A stretch of DNA of 64,000 nt from assembly GCF_014196115.1 (NCBI RefSeq), contig NZ_JACIDB010000003.1, forward strand, positions 62,001 through 126,000. The letters run 5' to 3'. The translations under genes were made by a program, and so were the position numbers. How positions within the stretch are numbered: the stretch's first letter is position 1; each line of letters begins with the position of its first letter. The notes beneath the pieces were generated by a model. That model was not told where the DNA came from. It saw only the letters and a list, made by a program, of their open reading frames with translations, and did not search any database. This DNA comes from Sphingomonas aquatilis (GTDB lineage Bacteria > Pseudomonadota > Alphaproteobacteria > Sphingomonadales > Sphingomonadaceae). Below are positions 19,013 to 27,846 of this stretch, piece after piece.

Positions 19013-19047
19013 GCAATCGATTGCAACGCTCATTTTCAATCGATTGC
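19013..19047. promoter_or_regulatory. Two CAATCGATTG operators between receptor and CE2 esterase
   Basis: A perfect 12-bp palindrome GCAATCGATTGC at 19013-19024 and a second copy (perfect over CAATCGATTG) at 19037-19046, centres 23 bp apart, about two helical turns. They lie 60-94 bases before the receptor start and about 115 bases before the esterase start. The layout is that of a LacI-family operator pair controlling both directions. No regulator with a recognisable match is adjacent. Confidence 0.6.
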
Positions 19048-19160
19048 GATTGCAGTGGACATGTGGCCGTTAAGAGACACGGTGGCGCTGCGCAGGCACC
19101 CTTGGCGTTGCCGTGCTTGCTCTGCCATGAGGGGGCCACACGGCGGAGAGGATGAGGGCG

Positions 19161-20264
19161 ATGCGACGGGCGATGACGGGATGGCTGACCAGCGTGGTCC
19201 TGATCGCGGCCGCGCCCGCCGCGGGCCTGGCACAACGTGTCACGCGCGTATCGACCCCGCCGCCGCGCCTTACTGCGCTGCCGATGGCGGTCCATGGGCG
19301 CGCGGCGCGGGACGGAGGGGGGATCGTCCGCCAATGGCCGGGCGGCTATATGGAAACGGCGGTGCGCGGCGGTGGCGTGCTGTTCCGGGTGGGCGCGGGG
19401 GACGTGGCGCTCCATGTCCTCGTCGACGGGCAGGCGGTGGACACGCTCGTCAAGCCCGCGCCGGGGCTCTACCGGATCGGCGGGCTGTCGAACACGCGCC
19501 ATGTCGTACGGGTCGAGGTCGCGTCCGAAAGCCAGGCGGCGCCGACCGGCCTCGGCCCTTACTACGCGGATCCCGGCACTGTGGCGGCGCCGCTGCCCCG
19601 CCGTGCGCGACAGATCGAGTTCGTCGGCGACTCGCACACCGTCGGCTATGGCGTTACATCGCCCACACGCACCTGCTCGGAGGCGGATGTATGGGCGACG
19701 ACCGATACGTCCCGCGGCTTCGGCGCGATGCTGGCCCGGCGTTATGGGGCGGATTATCAGGTGAACGCGATCTCCGGTCGCGGCGTCGTGCGCAACTATA
19801 ATGGCTTCGCGGCACCGAAACTGCCCGAGGCGTATCCGTATGTCCTGTTCGATTGCGCGACGCAGGCGTCGGAGCCGGAGTGGCACCCGCAGGTGATCGT
19901 CGCGGCGCTCGGCACGAACGACTTCAGCACGCCGCTGCACGCGGGTGAGCGATGGGCGACGCGCGCGGCGCTGCACGCCGATTACGAGGCGACCTATTTG
20001 CGCTTCCTGCGGACGCTGCGGGCGCGCGATCCGGATGCGCTCATCGTTCTATGGGCGACCGACCTCGCCGATGGCGAGATCGCGGCGGAGGAAGGCAAGG
20101 TGGTCGGCGCCATGCGCGCGGCGGGGGACCGGCGCATCGTCTTCGTGCCGGTGACGGGCCTCGCCTTCGGGGGCTGCAATGCGCACCCCTCGCTCGGCGA
20201 TCAGCGCATCATCGCCGATCGGATCGGCGCGGCGATCGCCGCCAACCTGCCCGGCTGGCGTTAG
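19161..20264 (+). CDS. SGNH-family carbohydrate esterase (CE2-like)
   Basis: Exported esterase of about 367 residues. After a signal peptide (to AGLAQ) comes a beta-sandwich region (about 35-150) and an SGNH hydrolase domain that begins with FVGDSHTVGYG (Ser158) and contains ALGTNDFS and, near the end, CNAHPSLGDQ with the catalytic His. The two-domain order matches carbohydrate esterase family 2, which removes acetyl groups from xylan or manno/gluco-oligosaccharides. Two start codons are possible: ATG 19152 directly abuts GGAGAGG, so I chose ATG 19161 nine bases away. It is divergent from the receptor at 16458 and shares its operators. A role in deacetylating the imported glycan is inference. 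Confidence 0.82.
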   Translation: MRRAMTGWLTSVVLIAAAPAAGLAQRVTRVSTPPPRLTALPMAVHGRAARDGGGIVRQWPGGYMETAVRGGGVLFRVGAGDVALHVLVDGQAVDTLVKPAPGLYRIGGLSNTRHVVRVEVASESQAAPTGLGPYYADPGTVAAPLPRRARQIEFVGDSHTVGYGVTSPTRTCSEADVWATTDTSRGFGAMLARRYGADYQVNAISGRGVVRNYNGFAAPKLPEAYPYVLFDCATQASEPEWHPQVIVAALGTNDFSTPLHAGERWATRAALHADYEATYLRFLRTLRARDPDALIVLWATDLADGEIAAEEGKVVGAMRAAGDRRIVFVPVTGLAFGGCNAHPSLGDQRIIADRIGAAIAANLPGWR

Positions 20265-20361
20265 CGGGCAGCGGGAACGCCCAGGCAGTCATCCCGGCGG
20301 AGGCTGGCATCTTCCGGTGGGAGCACGCCGCATGCCCCGCGCGTGGCGCCGTCCTGTCCGG

Positions 20362-22731
20362 CTATGGCGCCAGACGCACCGTCACCACCGGCTGCGGCGT
20401 GTCGCGCAACGTCAGCCTCAGCGCCCCGTCCGCCGGGGGCGGCACGGCGATAGAAGCGCCGGTAAATCCATCCGGCACTGGCACGCTCTGTCCGCCGCTG
20501 GCGATGCTGCGGATCAGGAACAGGGCGTCGCCGGTCAGCGTGCAGGACCCGCTCTTCGGGCAGTGCCAGGCGGTCAGCGTCGGCAGGCGCACCAGCGTCG
20601 CGAGCGGCTGCCACGGACCCGCAACGCCGCTTTGCACCAGCCGGAAGCGCAGCGCCCCGTGCGCCGATGCGCCCAGTGCCGTGGCGGGGACGAGCGAGGC
20701 GATCCCCACCTCCGCATCCTGGAGCTGGAGCGGCACCGTCACGGATCGCGAGGCGTCGCTTGCCGTCACCTCTACCGCATCGCCGGGCGAGAGGCGCGCG
20801 TCGCCCGCTACCCGCAGCGAGAAGGTCAGCCGCGCATCCTGCGGCACCAGATCGTCCCCCGTCAGCGCGATCGGTAAAGCGGGGGCGGGGCCGACCCGTT
20901 CCACGGATTTCGCGACCAGCGTCGCCTGCGGGCGGGGGGCGCCGATCGTCACCTTCAGCGCGATCTGGCGGCCGTCGCGCAGCGTCACCTTCGCCTCGCG
21001 TGCCTGTTTGGGCTGGAAGGCGCCGACATCGGCCATGTCCGTCACCATCGGCAGCCGGTCGCCCGTGCCGGAGCGCTCGAGCGCGCCAGGCCGGAACAGC
21101 ACGCCCGCCATGTCCAGGCTGGCGACCTGATCCAGCCGCGTGCCGGTCAGCACGCCCTGTCGGTCGCCGGCGTGCAGGTCGAAGCCGGCGATCCGGCTCG
21201 TTTCGGCGAAGGTGCGCAAGGCCAGCCGTTGCGGCTGGTCCGATCCATAGCCGTACAGCGCCAGCGTCACCGGCCCCGGCGTCGCATCGGCGAGCGGCAC
21301 TTTCAGCGCCAGGCTGTCCGCATCCGCTGCCGTCCAGGCGACCGGGCGGGCGGCACCGTCCGCCTGTTCCAGCACCACGCGCGTGACGCAGGGCGCCGCG
21401 CCGCCAACCAGCCGTAGCGGCGTTTCGCGCCCGACGATCAGCGTGGCGTCGTCCGCGACCCGCCACGTGCGACCCGCGGTCGCCACCAGTCGGAACGTCG
21501 GCCCCTCGAACGGCTGATAGCCCCACAGGCCGCGGACCGTCGCCTCCGCGCTGGGTCCGAAGGCACCGTCGGTCTTGCCGAGGACGAAGCCGCCGCCGAC
21601 CGGATCGATCGTCAGCGGCACCTCGCGCGTCTGTCCGTCCCCGCTCTTCACGCGCAGCGACAGGTCGCGGGCATAGCGGGTCGCGAATACCAAAGGCGCG
21701 CCCGCGACGGGCAGCAACAATCCGGGCCGGCTGGCGCACAGCGCGCCATCCACCCGCGCCGACAGCGGCGGCAGGATCGGCGCGGCAACGCCGGGCAGCG
21801 CGGCGACCAGCACCGATTGCGGCTTGCGGAACGAAGGTACGGTGTTGAGCAGCAGCGCGGTGCTCGCGTCATGCTGTACGCCGAGTGCCGGAATGAACTG
21901 GAGCTGCGCCGACTGGAAGGCGCCGAACAGGCGCACGACGTCGCGGATCACGCCGATATAGGAGCTGTAATAGCCATAGCCCGCCTGGGGCGTCGAACTG
22001 AGCTGCAAGGCGATGTCGGCAGGCGTCCCGGCCAGCGTCTGCGCGATCGAGCTGGTCTGCGCATCGGCGAGCACGGCGGCGTTGCTCGATTGCGTCAGGC
22101 AGGCGGCGCGCGCATCGGGCTGGCGCAGCAGACAATCGGTATCGAGCTTCACCGCAAGGCTGCGCGCGAGCTGTGGTGAAACGTCGGCCAGCTCCGCCGG
22201 ATCGCGATGGGTGACGTTGGCGATGAACGTCTCCAGTCGCGCCCGGTCGAGCATCGCCTGATTCAGCTCCTGCGATGCGCGCACGAACGCACCGGGTCGC
22301 CCCCGGATCGCCGACGACACGGCATCCAGCGCGCCGCCGGTATCGGGGACCAGCAGCACGATCGCCTGCTCCGCGCCCGCGGGAACGGTCGCGTCGATCG
22401 TCGCCTTCTTCGCCTTCCACGGTTCGGCGTCGAACAGCCAGTCTTTGGGCGGCGGATTGGTCGCGCCACGCAGGAAGGCGAGCACCAGCCGGTAGCGTGC
22501 GCCCTGTGCCCGCGGCAGATCGACCGCGACGCGGACGCGGTCACCCACCGCCAGATTGGGCACCTGCGACAAAGGGAGCGTGACGCCGCCGTGCGTGACG
22601 CTGACCGTCAGCGACGGGCCTGCCAGATCGAACCCCGTCGATTGCGCCCCGGCGTTGCCGACACCCATCGCGGCGAGCGCACAAGCGGCGAACAGGACGC
22701 GGGTCCGGCGGGCGAGGGCGGTAGCGGTCAC
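20362..22731 (-). CDS. Large exported protein of unknown function
   Basis: About 789 residues, starting at GTG 22731 with AAGAGG seven bases upstream and a signal peptide ending near GNAGAQ. I recognise no enzyme family. The N-terminal part (about 35-130) is beta-rich with a possible membrane-binding stretch; the middle has many short beta-strand repeats ending in patterns like GATP or GTRLDQV that resemble TIG/IPT-like or Ig-like folds. Several Cys occur in pairs, including WHCPKSGSCTLTG near the C-terminus, consistent with periplasmic disulfides. It is divergent from the esterase gene at 22871 and lies inside a glycan-use region, so a binding, scaffold or surface role is possible, but nothing in the sequence proves it. 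Confidence 0.7.
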   Translation of the reverse strand: MTATALARRTRVLFAACALAAMGVGNAGAQSTGFDLAGPSLTVSVTHGGVTLPLSQVPNLAVGDRVRVAVDLPRAQGARYRLVLAFLRGATNPPPKDWLFDAEPWKAKKATIDATVPAGAEQAIVLLVPDTGGALDAVSSAIRGRPGAFVRASQELNQAMLDRARLETFIANVTHRDPAELADVSPQLARSLAVKLDTDCLLRQPDARAACLTQSSNAAVLADAQTSSIAQTLAGTPADIALQLSSTPQAGYGYYSSYIGVIRDVVRLFGAFQSAQLQFIPALGVQHDASTALLLNTVPSFRKPQSVLVAALPGVAAPILPPLSARVDGALCASRPGLLLPVAGAPLVFATRYARDLSLRVKSGDGQTREVPLTIDPVGGGFVLGKTDGAFGPSAEATVRGLWGYQPFEGPTFRLVATAGRTWRVADDATLIVGRETPLRLVGGAAPCVTRVVLEQADGAARPVAWTAADADSLALKVPLADATPGPVTLALYGYGSDQPQRLALRTFAETSRIAGFDLHAGDRQGVLTGTRLDQVASLDMAGVLFRPGALERSGTGDRLPMVTDMADVGAFQPKQAREAKVTLRDGRQIALKVTIGAPRPQATLVAKSVERVGPAPALPIALTGDDLVPQDARLTFSLRVAGDARLSPGDAVEVTASDASRSVTVPLQLQDAEVGIASLVPATALGASAHGALRFRLVQSGVAGPWQPLATLVRLPTLTAWHCPKSGSCTLTGDALFLIRSIASGGQSVPVPDGFTGASIAVPPPADGALRLTLRDTPQPVVTVRLAP

Positions 22732-22870
22732 GGCCTCGCCTCTTACTCCCGCGGCGCACCAAGGCAATCGCCACTGGTCGCATTCCGCCATCGTGGCCCG
22801 GCAGCGACGGCCTATGCACCGGGACTCCGCTATGGCATCCGTCCGGACCGGAGTGACGAGGGAGGGCCGC

Positions 22871-23863
22871 ATGGACGACGCCACGGGACGGATCGATCGG
22901 CGCGCGCTGCTGCTGGGCGCAGGCGCGGCTGCGATGGTGGCCGGCGCGGCATCCGCGGCGCGCGAGCCGTTGCACACGCCGCCCGGCGGTGGCGAACTGC
23001 CGCCGGCCTGGGAAGCGGCGGAGCGGATACCCTTGTGGGACGGAGCGCCGCCGGGCGGTCCGTTCGTGGCGCGCAAGGACCTCGACCGGCGCGGCCCCAC
23101 CTTCGTCACCGGCGTGACGATGCCGGACCTGCACGTCTTCCAGCCCGCCAAGGCGAACGGCCGGGCGTTGCTGGTCATGCCGGGCGGCGCCTACAGCTTC
23201 GTATCGATCCGCAACGAGGGCGTCGGCGTGGCGAACGTGTTCGCCAAACTGGGCTATACCGTGTTTGTGCTGACCTATCGCCTGCCGGGCGAGGGCTGGA
23301 CGCCGCGCGCCGACGTGCCGTTGCAGGATGCCCAGCGTGCGATGCGGCTGATCCGCGCGCGGGCGGCGCGATATGGCGTCGATCCGGCCAAGGTCGCGGT
23401 GCTGGGCTTTTCGGCGGGCGGGCACCTCGCCGCCTCGCTGCTGACGGGGTATGACGAGCGCGTCTATGCGCCACGGGACGCGGCGGACCGGGGCAGTGCG
23501 CGACCGGATGCCGGCGGGCTGCTCTATCCGGTGATCGCCGCCGCGCCGCCGCTCACCCACCCGCTGTCCGCGCAATTGCTACTGGGGCCGAACCCGGATG
23601 CGGCATTGGTGGCGCGGCGTTCGCCCGCCCAGCATGTCACCGCGACGACCCCGCCGACCTTCCTTGCCCATTCCATGGATGACGGCGCGGTGCCGTGGCA
23701 GAATAGCGAGCTGTTCCTCACCGCGCTGAAGGCCGCGAAGGTGAAGGCGGAGGCGCATTTCTTCGAAGAGGGTGGCCACGGATACGGCATCGGCCCCGAC
23801 AACGCGCCCGCCGGCCTGTGGCCGCAGCTGTTCGCGCGCTGGCTCGACCGGACGCTGGGGTAA
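22871..23863 (+). CDS. Alpha/beta-hydrolase esterase (BD-FAE/acetyl-esterase type)
   Basis: Esterase of about 330 residues. It begins with a twin-arginine-like signal (IDRRALLLGAGAAA). The oxyanion-hole motif is MPGGAY, the nucleophile lies in GFSAGGH (S181), and the other triad residues are probably D270 or D271 (HSMDDGAVP) and H303 (EEGGHGYG). The family includes acetylxylan esterases and feruloyl esterases. It is followed 42 bases later by a GPH sugar symporter in the same direction, and lies near the CE2-type esterase, so removal of ester groups from plant oligosaccharides before uptake is a fair inference. Confidence 0.87.
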   Translation: MDDATGRIDRRALLLGAGAAAMVAGAASAAREPLHTPPGGGELPPAWEAAERIPLWDGAPPGGPFVARKDLDRRGPTFVTGVTMPDLHVFQPAKANGRALLVMPGGAYSFVSIRNEGVGVANVFAKLGYTVFVLTYRLPGEGWTPRADVPLQDAQRAMRLIRARAARYGVDPAKVAVLGFSAGGHLAASLLTGYDERVYAPRDAADRGSARPDAGGLLYPVIAAAPPLTHPLSAQLLLGPNPDAALVARRSPAQHVTATTPPTFLAHSMDDGAVPWQNSELFLTALKAAKVKAEAHFFEEGGHGYGIGPDNAPAGLWPQLFARWLDRTLG

Positions 23864-23905
23864 CGCGCTCTCGACATCGCCGCCTGCGCAGTCGATGGGG
23901 CGGGG

Positions 23906-25231
23906 ATGGAGCAGGATCAGCGTGAGCCGGGCCGCGTCGGCCGATGGCGCCTTGCGGGCTTCGCGGCCGGCGACTTCGCCTTCAACCTCTATTGGCAGAG
24001 CGCCATGCTCTACCTGCTGTTCTATTACACCGACGCGCTCGGCATCGGGGTGGAGGCGGCGGCGGCGATCTATTTCGCCGCGTCGGTGTGGGACGGGATC
24101 GTCAGTTTTGCGGTCGGCGCGCTGGTCGATCGGCACGCCGCACCCGGCCGCTATCGGCTGGCGCTGGTCGGGGGCGCGGTGCCGCTGGGGCTCGCGTTCG
24201 TCGCCGCCTATGCGCCGCCGCCGGTGACGGGCGTGGCGGCGACGGTGTTCGTCGTCGTCGGCCATCTGCTGTTCCGCACCGCCTACGCCTGCGTCAACAT
24301 CCCCTATCTCGCCATGTCGGCGCGGGTGAGTGGCGACGATCGCGACCGCTCGTTCGTCGCGGGATTGCGCATGCTGGCGGGCACGCTCGCCGCGGTGGTG
24401 GTGGCGATTGGAACGGTGCCGCTGGGCGGCGCGCTGATGCAGGTGGGGGAGGGGCCGCGCGCCTTCCTGGGCGCGGCGTGGCTGTTTGCCGGGATCGCCA
24501 GCCTCGTGCTGGTTGGCGTCGGCTGGACGTTCCGCGATGCGATCGCGGCGCAGGACGGGCCGGTAGGGCCGGTGCCCTCGATCGGCACCTCGCTGTTGCT
24601 GGCGGCGCGCAACCTGGCATTCGTGACGCTGGCGGGGGCGATGATGGCGATGATCGTCGCGACCACCGTGCTCAACAAATCGGTGCTCTATTATTTCAAA
24701 TATGCGGTGGGCGACGAGGGCGCGGGGCAGCTGGCGCTGGCGTCGATGATGGCGGTGAGCGCGGTGGCGGTGCCGGCGTGGATGGCGGTGGCGCGCGGCA
24801 TCGGCGTGCGGCGGCTGTGGTTCGTTGCGGTCGGCCTGTGTGCTGTCGGCCTGATCGTCTTCGCGCTGGCCGATGTCACCCGGGCGGGCACGGCGCAGCT
24901 GTTCCTGATCGCGATGCAGGCAGCGACGGTCGGCCTGCACTTCGCCTTCTGGGCGATGCTGCCCGATGCGGTCGACCATGGTCAGCGCACCACCGGCGTG
25001 CGGGTCGAGGGCACGCTGTTCGGCCTCGCCGCGCTGTTGCAGCGGGTTGCGATCGGCCTGGCGACGGTGGTGATCGGCCAGGCGTTCGGGCAGGCGGGCT
25101 ATGTCGCCAATGTGGCGCAGACGCCCGAGATGCTGGCGACCATGCGGACGACGATCGCGCTGATCCCGCTGGGCTGCTTCGCGCTGTCCGCGCTGGTAAT
25201 GGCGTTCAACCCGATCCGCCCGCGTCGGTAG
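23906..25231 (+). CDS. GPH-family sugar:cation symporter (MFS superfamily)
   Basis: Inner-membrane transporter of 441 residues with about twelve helices. Features of the glycoside-pentoside-hexuronide (MelB/XylP) family are the N-terminal GDFAFNLYWQS, the loop VGALVDRHAAPGRYRLAL, YACVNIPYLAMS and the later AFWAMLPDAVDHGQRTTG. These carriers import di- and oligosaccharides such as melibiose or xylosides with Na+ or H+. It is downstream of an esterase gene with only a short gap, so the two are probably one operon that handles a de-esterified oligosaccharide. Confidence 0.85.
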   Translation: MEQDQREPGRVGRWRLAGFAAGDFAFNLYWQSAMLYLLFYYTDALGIGVEAAAAIYFAASVWDGIVSFAVGALVDRHAAPGRYRLALVGGAVPLGLAFVAAYAPPPVTGVAATVFVVVGHLLFRTAYACVNIPYLAMSARVSGDDRDRSFVAGLRMLAGTLAAVVVAIGTVPLGGALMQVGEGPRAFLGAAWLFAGIASLVLVGVGWTFRDAIAAQDGPVGPVPSIGTSLLLAARNLAFVTLAGAMMAMIVATTVLNKSVLYYFKYAVGDEGAGQLALASMMAVSAVAVPAWMAVARGIGVRRLWFVAVGLCAVGLIVFALADVTRAGTAQLFLIAMQAATVGLHFAFWAMLPDAVDHGQRTTGVRVEGTLFGLAALLQRVAIGLATVVIGQAFGQAGYVANVAQTPEMLATMRTTIALIPLGCFALSALVMAFNPIRPRR

Positions 25232-25258
25232 GCATAGAGCCGGACGGCATGACGGAGA

Positions 25259-25350
25259 CCCGTTCGTGCTGAGCCTGTCGAAGCACAGGCGCCCGCAAGG
25301 ACGGACCTTGCAAGGGGCGCCCCGCCCTTCGACAGGCTCAGGGCGAACGG
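25259..25350. repeat. Intergenic inverted repeat (sphingomonad-type palindrome)
   Basis: Two arms, 25259-25286 and 25325-25350, are near-perfect complements around TTCGACAGGCTCAG, separated by about 38 bases. The arm sequence recurs widely in intergenic DNA of sphingomonads, as I recall it. It lies between the convergent GPH transporter and GH3 gene and may form a large hairpin in the transcripts of both, acting as a transcript end or RNA-stability element. Confidence 0.65.
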
Positions 25351-25389
25351 TGCGGTGGGATCAACGCCCTGTCATCGCGCTATGGGCAT

Positions 25390-27666
25390 TCAGCGCACCA
25401 GATCGAACGTCCCGTGGACGCCGTCGGCCTGGGCGGACGGCGCGATCCAGACGTCGAACGTGCCCGGCTCGACCGTCGGCGCCAGATCCTTGCCCAGGAA
25501 TTCCAACTGCGCGCGGGTGAGCGTGAACGTCACCGTCTCGCTCTGGCCGGGCTTTAGCGCAACCTTGCGGAACGCCTTCATCTCGCGCACCGGCCGCGTG
25601 ATGCTGGCGACACGGTCGTGGATATACAGCTGTACCAGTTCCTCGCACGCGCGCTTGCCCGTGTTGGTCACCGTGGCCGACACGGTGATCTTGCCATCCC
25701 ATGGCAGCGTCGCTGGCACGACGGGCGCGTCGTAGCTGACCGCGCCATAGGTCAGGCCGTGGCCGAACGGATAGAGCGCGGCATTGGGCGCGGTGCGCCA
25801 TTGCGCCTTGTACGGCTGGCGCGGGCCGGCGGGGGCGGGGCGGCCGGTCGCCTTGTGCGCGTAATAATAAGGCTCCTGCCCGCTTTCATACGGGAAGCTC
25901 AGCGGCAGGCGGCCCGAGGGCCCGACCTTGCCGAACAGCACGTCGGCGATGGCATTGCCGGTTTCCGACCCGAGGAACCAGGTGACGAGGATCGCGGGTG
26001 CGTCCTTCACCGCGCCTTCCAGCGCGAGGCCGCGGCCGTTCTTCAACAGGACGACGATCGGCTTCCCCGTTTTCGCCACCGCTTCGGCGAGCGCCATCTG
26101 CGGCGCGGGCACGGTGATCGACGTGCGCGACTGCGCCTCGCCCGACATATTCTCGCTCTCGCCGATCGCGAGCACGACGACATCCGCGGCCTGCGCCGCC
26201 GCGACCGCCGCGTCGATGCCACCGGCAAGCGACTCCTCGACGTTCGACCCCTGCGTCACCGTGACATTGGCGACGCCCGCATTGCGCAGGCCGGTGGCGA
26301 GGTCGATCGCCTGCTTGTTGTCGCCATAGACGACCCATGGGCCGTTGAGGTCGTGCTGGCCGCTGGCGAAGGGGCCGATCAGCGCGATCTTGCGGGCGGG
26401 GTCGAGCGGCAGCAGGTCGCCGTCGTTCTTCAGCAGCACCATCGATTTCTGCGCCGCCTCGCGCGACAGTGCGATCGCCGCCTTGGTCCGCGACCGCGCC
26501 ACTTCGCGCTTGCGGTCGATGCGGCGGAAGGGGTCGTCGAACAGGCCGAGCATCTGCTTGACCGCGAGCACGCGCCGCACCGAGCGGTCGAGCACCTCCT
26601 GCGGCACCACGCCTTCACGCACCAGACTGGGGAGGTATTGTGCGTAATAGTTCGACTGCATGCTCATATCGACGCCCGCCAGGAAGGCGATGCGCGTGGC
26701 GTCCTTGCCGTCCTTGGCGAAGCCCGCGGCGATCATCTCTTCGTCGCCGGTGTAATCGGACACGATGATGCCCGGGAACTTCCACTCGTCGCGCAGCACC
26801 TGCTTCATCAGCCAGGGGTTGCCGGTGGACGGGATGCCGTCGATCTCGTTGAACGAGGCCATGCCGCTCATCGCGCCGGCATCGAAGCCGGCCTTGTATG
26901 GCGGCAGATAGACTTCGCGCAGCGTCCGTTCGGACAGGTCGACGATATTATAGTCGAGGCCGCTTTCCGCCGCGCCATAAGCGGCGAAATGCTTGACGCA
27001 GGCCATGACGGCATCGTTCGCGTCGAGGCTCTTGCCCTGGAAGCCCTTCACGCGCGCCGCGGCAAACAGGTTGCCGAGCAGCACATCCTCGCCCGCGCCC
27101 TCCATCGTGCGGCCCCAGCGCTGGTCGCGTGCGATGTCGACCATCGGGAAGAAGGTCCAGTCGATGCCGGCCGCCGCCGCCTCGAACGCCGCCATGCGCG
27201 CGGTGCGCATCGCCAGATCGGGATCGAAGCTGGCGGCTTCGGCGACCGGCACGGGGAAGATCGTGCGGTGGCCGTGGATGACATCGGCGGCGAAGATCAG
27301 CGGGACCTTCAGGCGCGAATCGCGCATGACCGCGCTCTGCATCCGCCGCGCCATTTCCGCGCCGTTGCCGTTGAACACGCCGGTCAGCTTGCCCGCGACC
27401 GCGTCGGCGACCTGGCCGTCGAAGCTCGGCCCGTTCGACGGTGGGTTGAGGCCGGTGGCGACGCCACCGCTCCACGCCGCGGCGTTGAGCTGCAGCTGTC
27501 CCGCCTTTTCCTCCAGCGTCATGGCCGCCAGGATCGCCTCGACCCGCGGCGGCAATGCGACGCCGTCCGCCTCCGCCAGTAGCGCGCGCGCCGGGCTGGC
27601 CGCCCAGGCGGCGACCGCGCCCGCGCCGAGCAGCGCCGCGCGGCGCGAAATGGTATGATCCGTCAT
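25390..27666 (-). CDS. GH3 beta-glucosidase, BglX-like (module B)
   Basis: Periplasmic GH3 enzyme of about 758 residues starting at ATG 27666, with GGGGAGAGG upstream. The signal peptide is of the twin-arginine kind (ISRRAALLGAGAVAAWA). The catalytic domain has FAADVIHGHRTIFPVP, KHFAAYGAAESGLDY and the nucleophile D304 in IIVSDYTG; KNDGDLLPL, YPFGHGLTY and a C-terminal fibronectin-III-like domain follow, as in BglX. BglX relatives cleave a range of beta-glucosides, including sophorose. It is divergent from the LacI-GH144 pair across a TGTAACCGGTTACA operator; together they could break down beta-1,2-glucan, which is inference. Confidence 0.9.
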   Translation of the reverse strand: MTDHTISRRAALLGAGAVAAWAASPARALLAEADGVALPPRVEAILAAMTLEEKAGQLQLNAAAWSGGVATGLNPPSNGPSFDGQVADAVAGKLTGVFNGNGAEMARRMQSAVMRDSRLKVPLIFAADVIHGHRTIFPVPVAEAASFDPDLAMRTARMAAFEAAAAGIDWTFFPMVDIARDQRWGRTMEGAGEDVLLGNLFAAARVKGFQGKSLDANDAVMACVKHFAAYGAAESGLDYNIVDLSERTLREVYLPPYKAGFDAGAMSGMASFNEIDGIPSTGNPWLMKQVLRDEWKFPGIIVSDYTGDEEMIAAGFAKDGKDATRIAFLAGVDMSMQSNYYAQYLPSLVREGVVPQEVLDRSVRRVLAVKQMLGLFDDPFRRIDRKREVARSRTKAAIALSREAAQKSMVLLKNDGDLLPLDPARKIALIGPFASGQHDLNGPWVVYGDNKQAIDLATGLRNAGVANVTVTQGSNVEESLAGGIDAAVAAAQAADVVVLAIGESENMSGEAQSRTSITVPAPQMALAEAVAKTGKPIVVLLKNGRGLALEGAVKDAPAILVTWFLGSETGNAIADVLFGKVGPSGRLPLSFPYESGQEPYYYAHKATGRPAPAGPRQPYKAQWRTAPNAALYPFGHGLTYGAVSYDAPVVPATLPWDGKITVSATVTNTGKRACEELVQLYIHDRVASITRPVREMKAFRKVALKPGQSETVTFTLTRAQLEFLGKDLAPTVEPGTFDVWIAPSAQADGVHGTFDLVR

Positions 27667-27748
27667 GTTCCAGCCTCTCCCCTGATCTGCTATCGTCCAG
27701 CGTCCGCGCTTGCACGGATGCTTCCGGCTTTTCGCGTTGACCGTTGCC

Positions 27749-27762
27749 TGTAACCGGTTACA
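27749..27762. promoter_or_regulatory. LacI operator TGTAACCGGTTACA
   Basis: A perfect 14-bp palindrome with a central CG in the region between GH3 (minus, 27666) and LacI (plus, 27847). The same core occurs twice upstream of the receptor at 32083. The adjacent LacI protein is the obvious candidate to bind it, giving autoregulation and control of the GH3 gene. Confidence 0.68.
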
Positions 27763-27846
27763 CAGGCCGGGCGTGCGGTACAAGACGTGTCGGTTCACGC
27801 GCGGATGATCGTTCGCGGCCAGCGGACGGCAGGGGGAGGACAAGGG

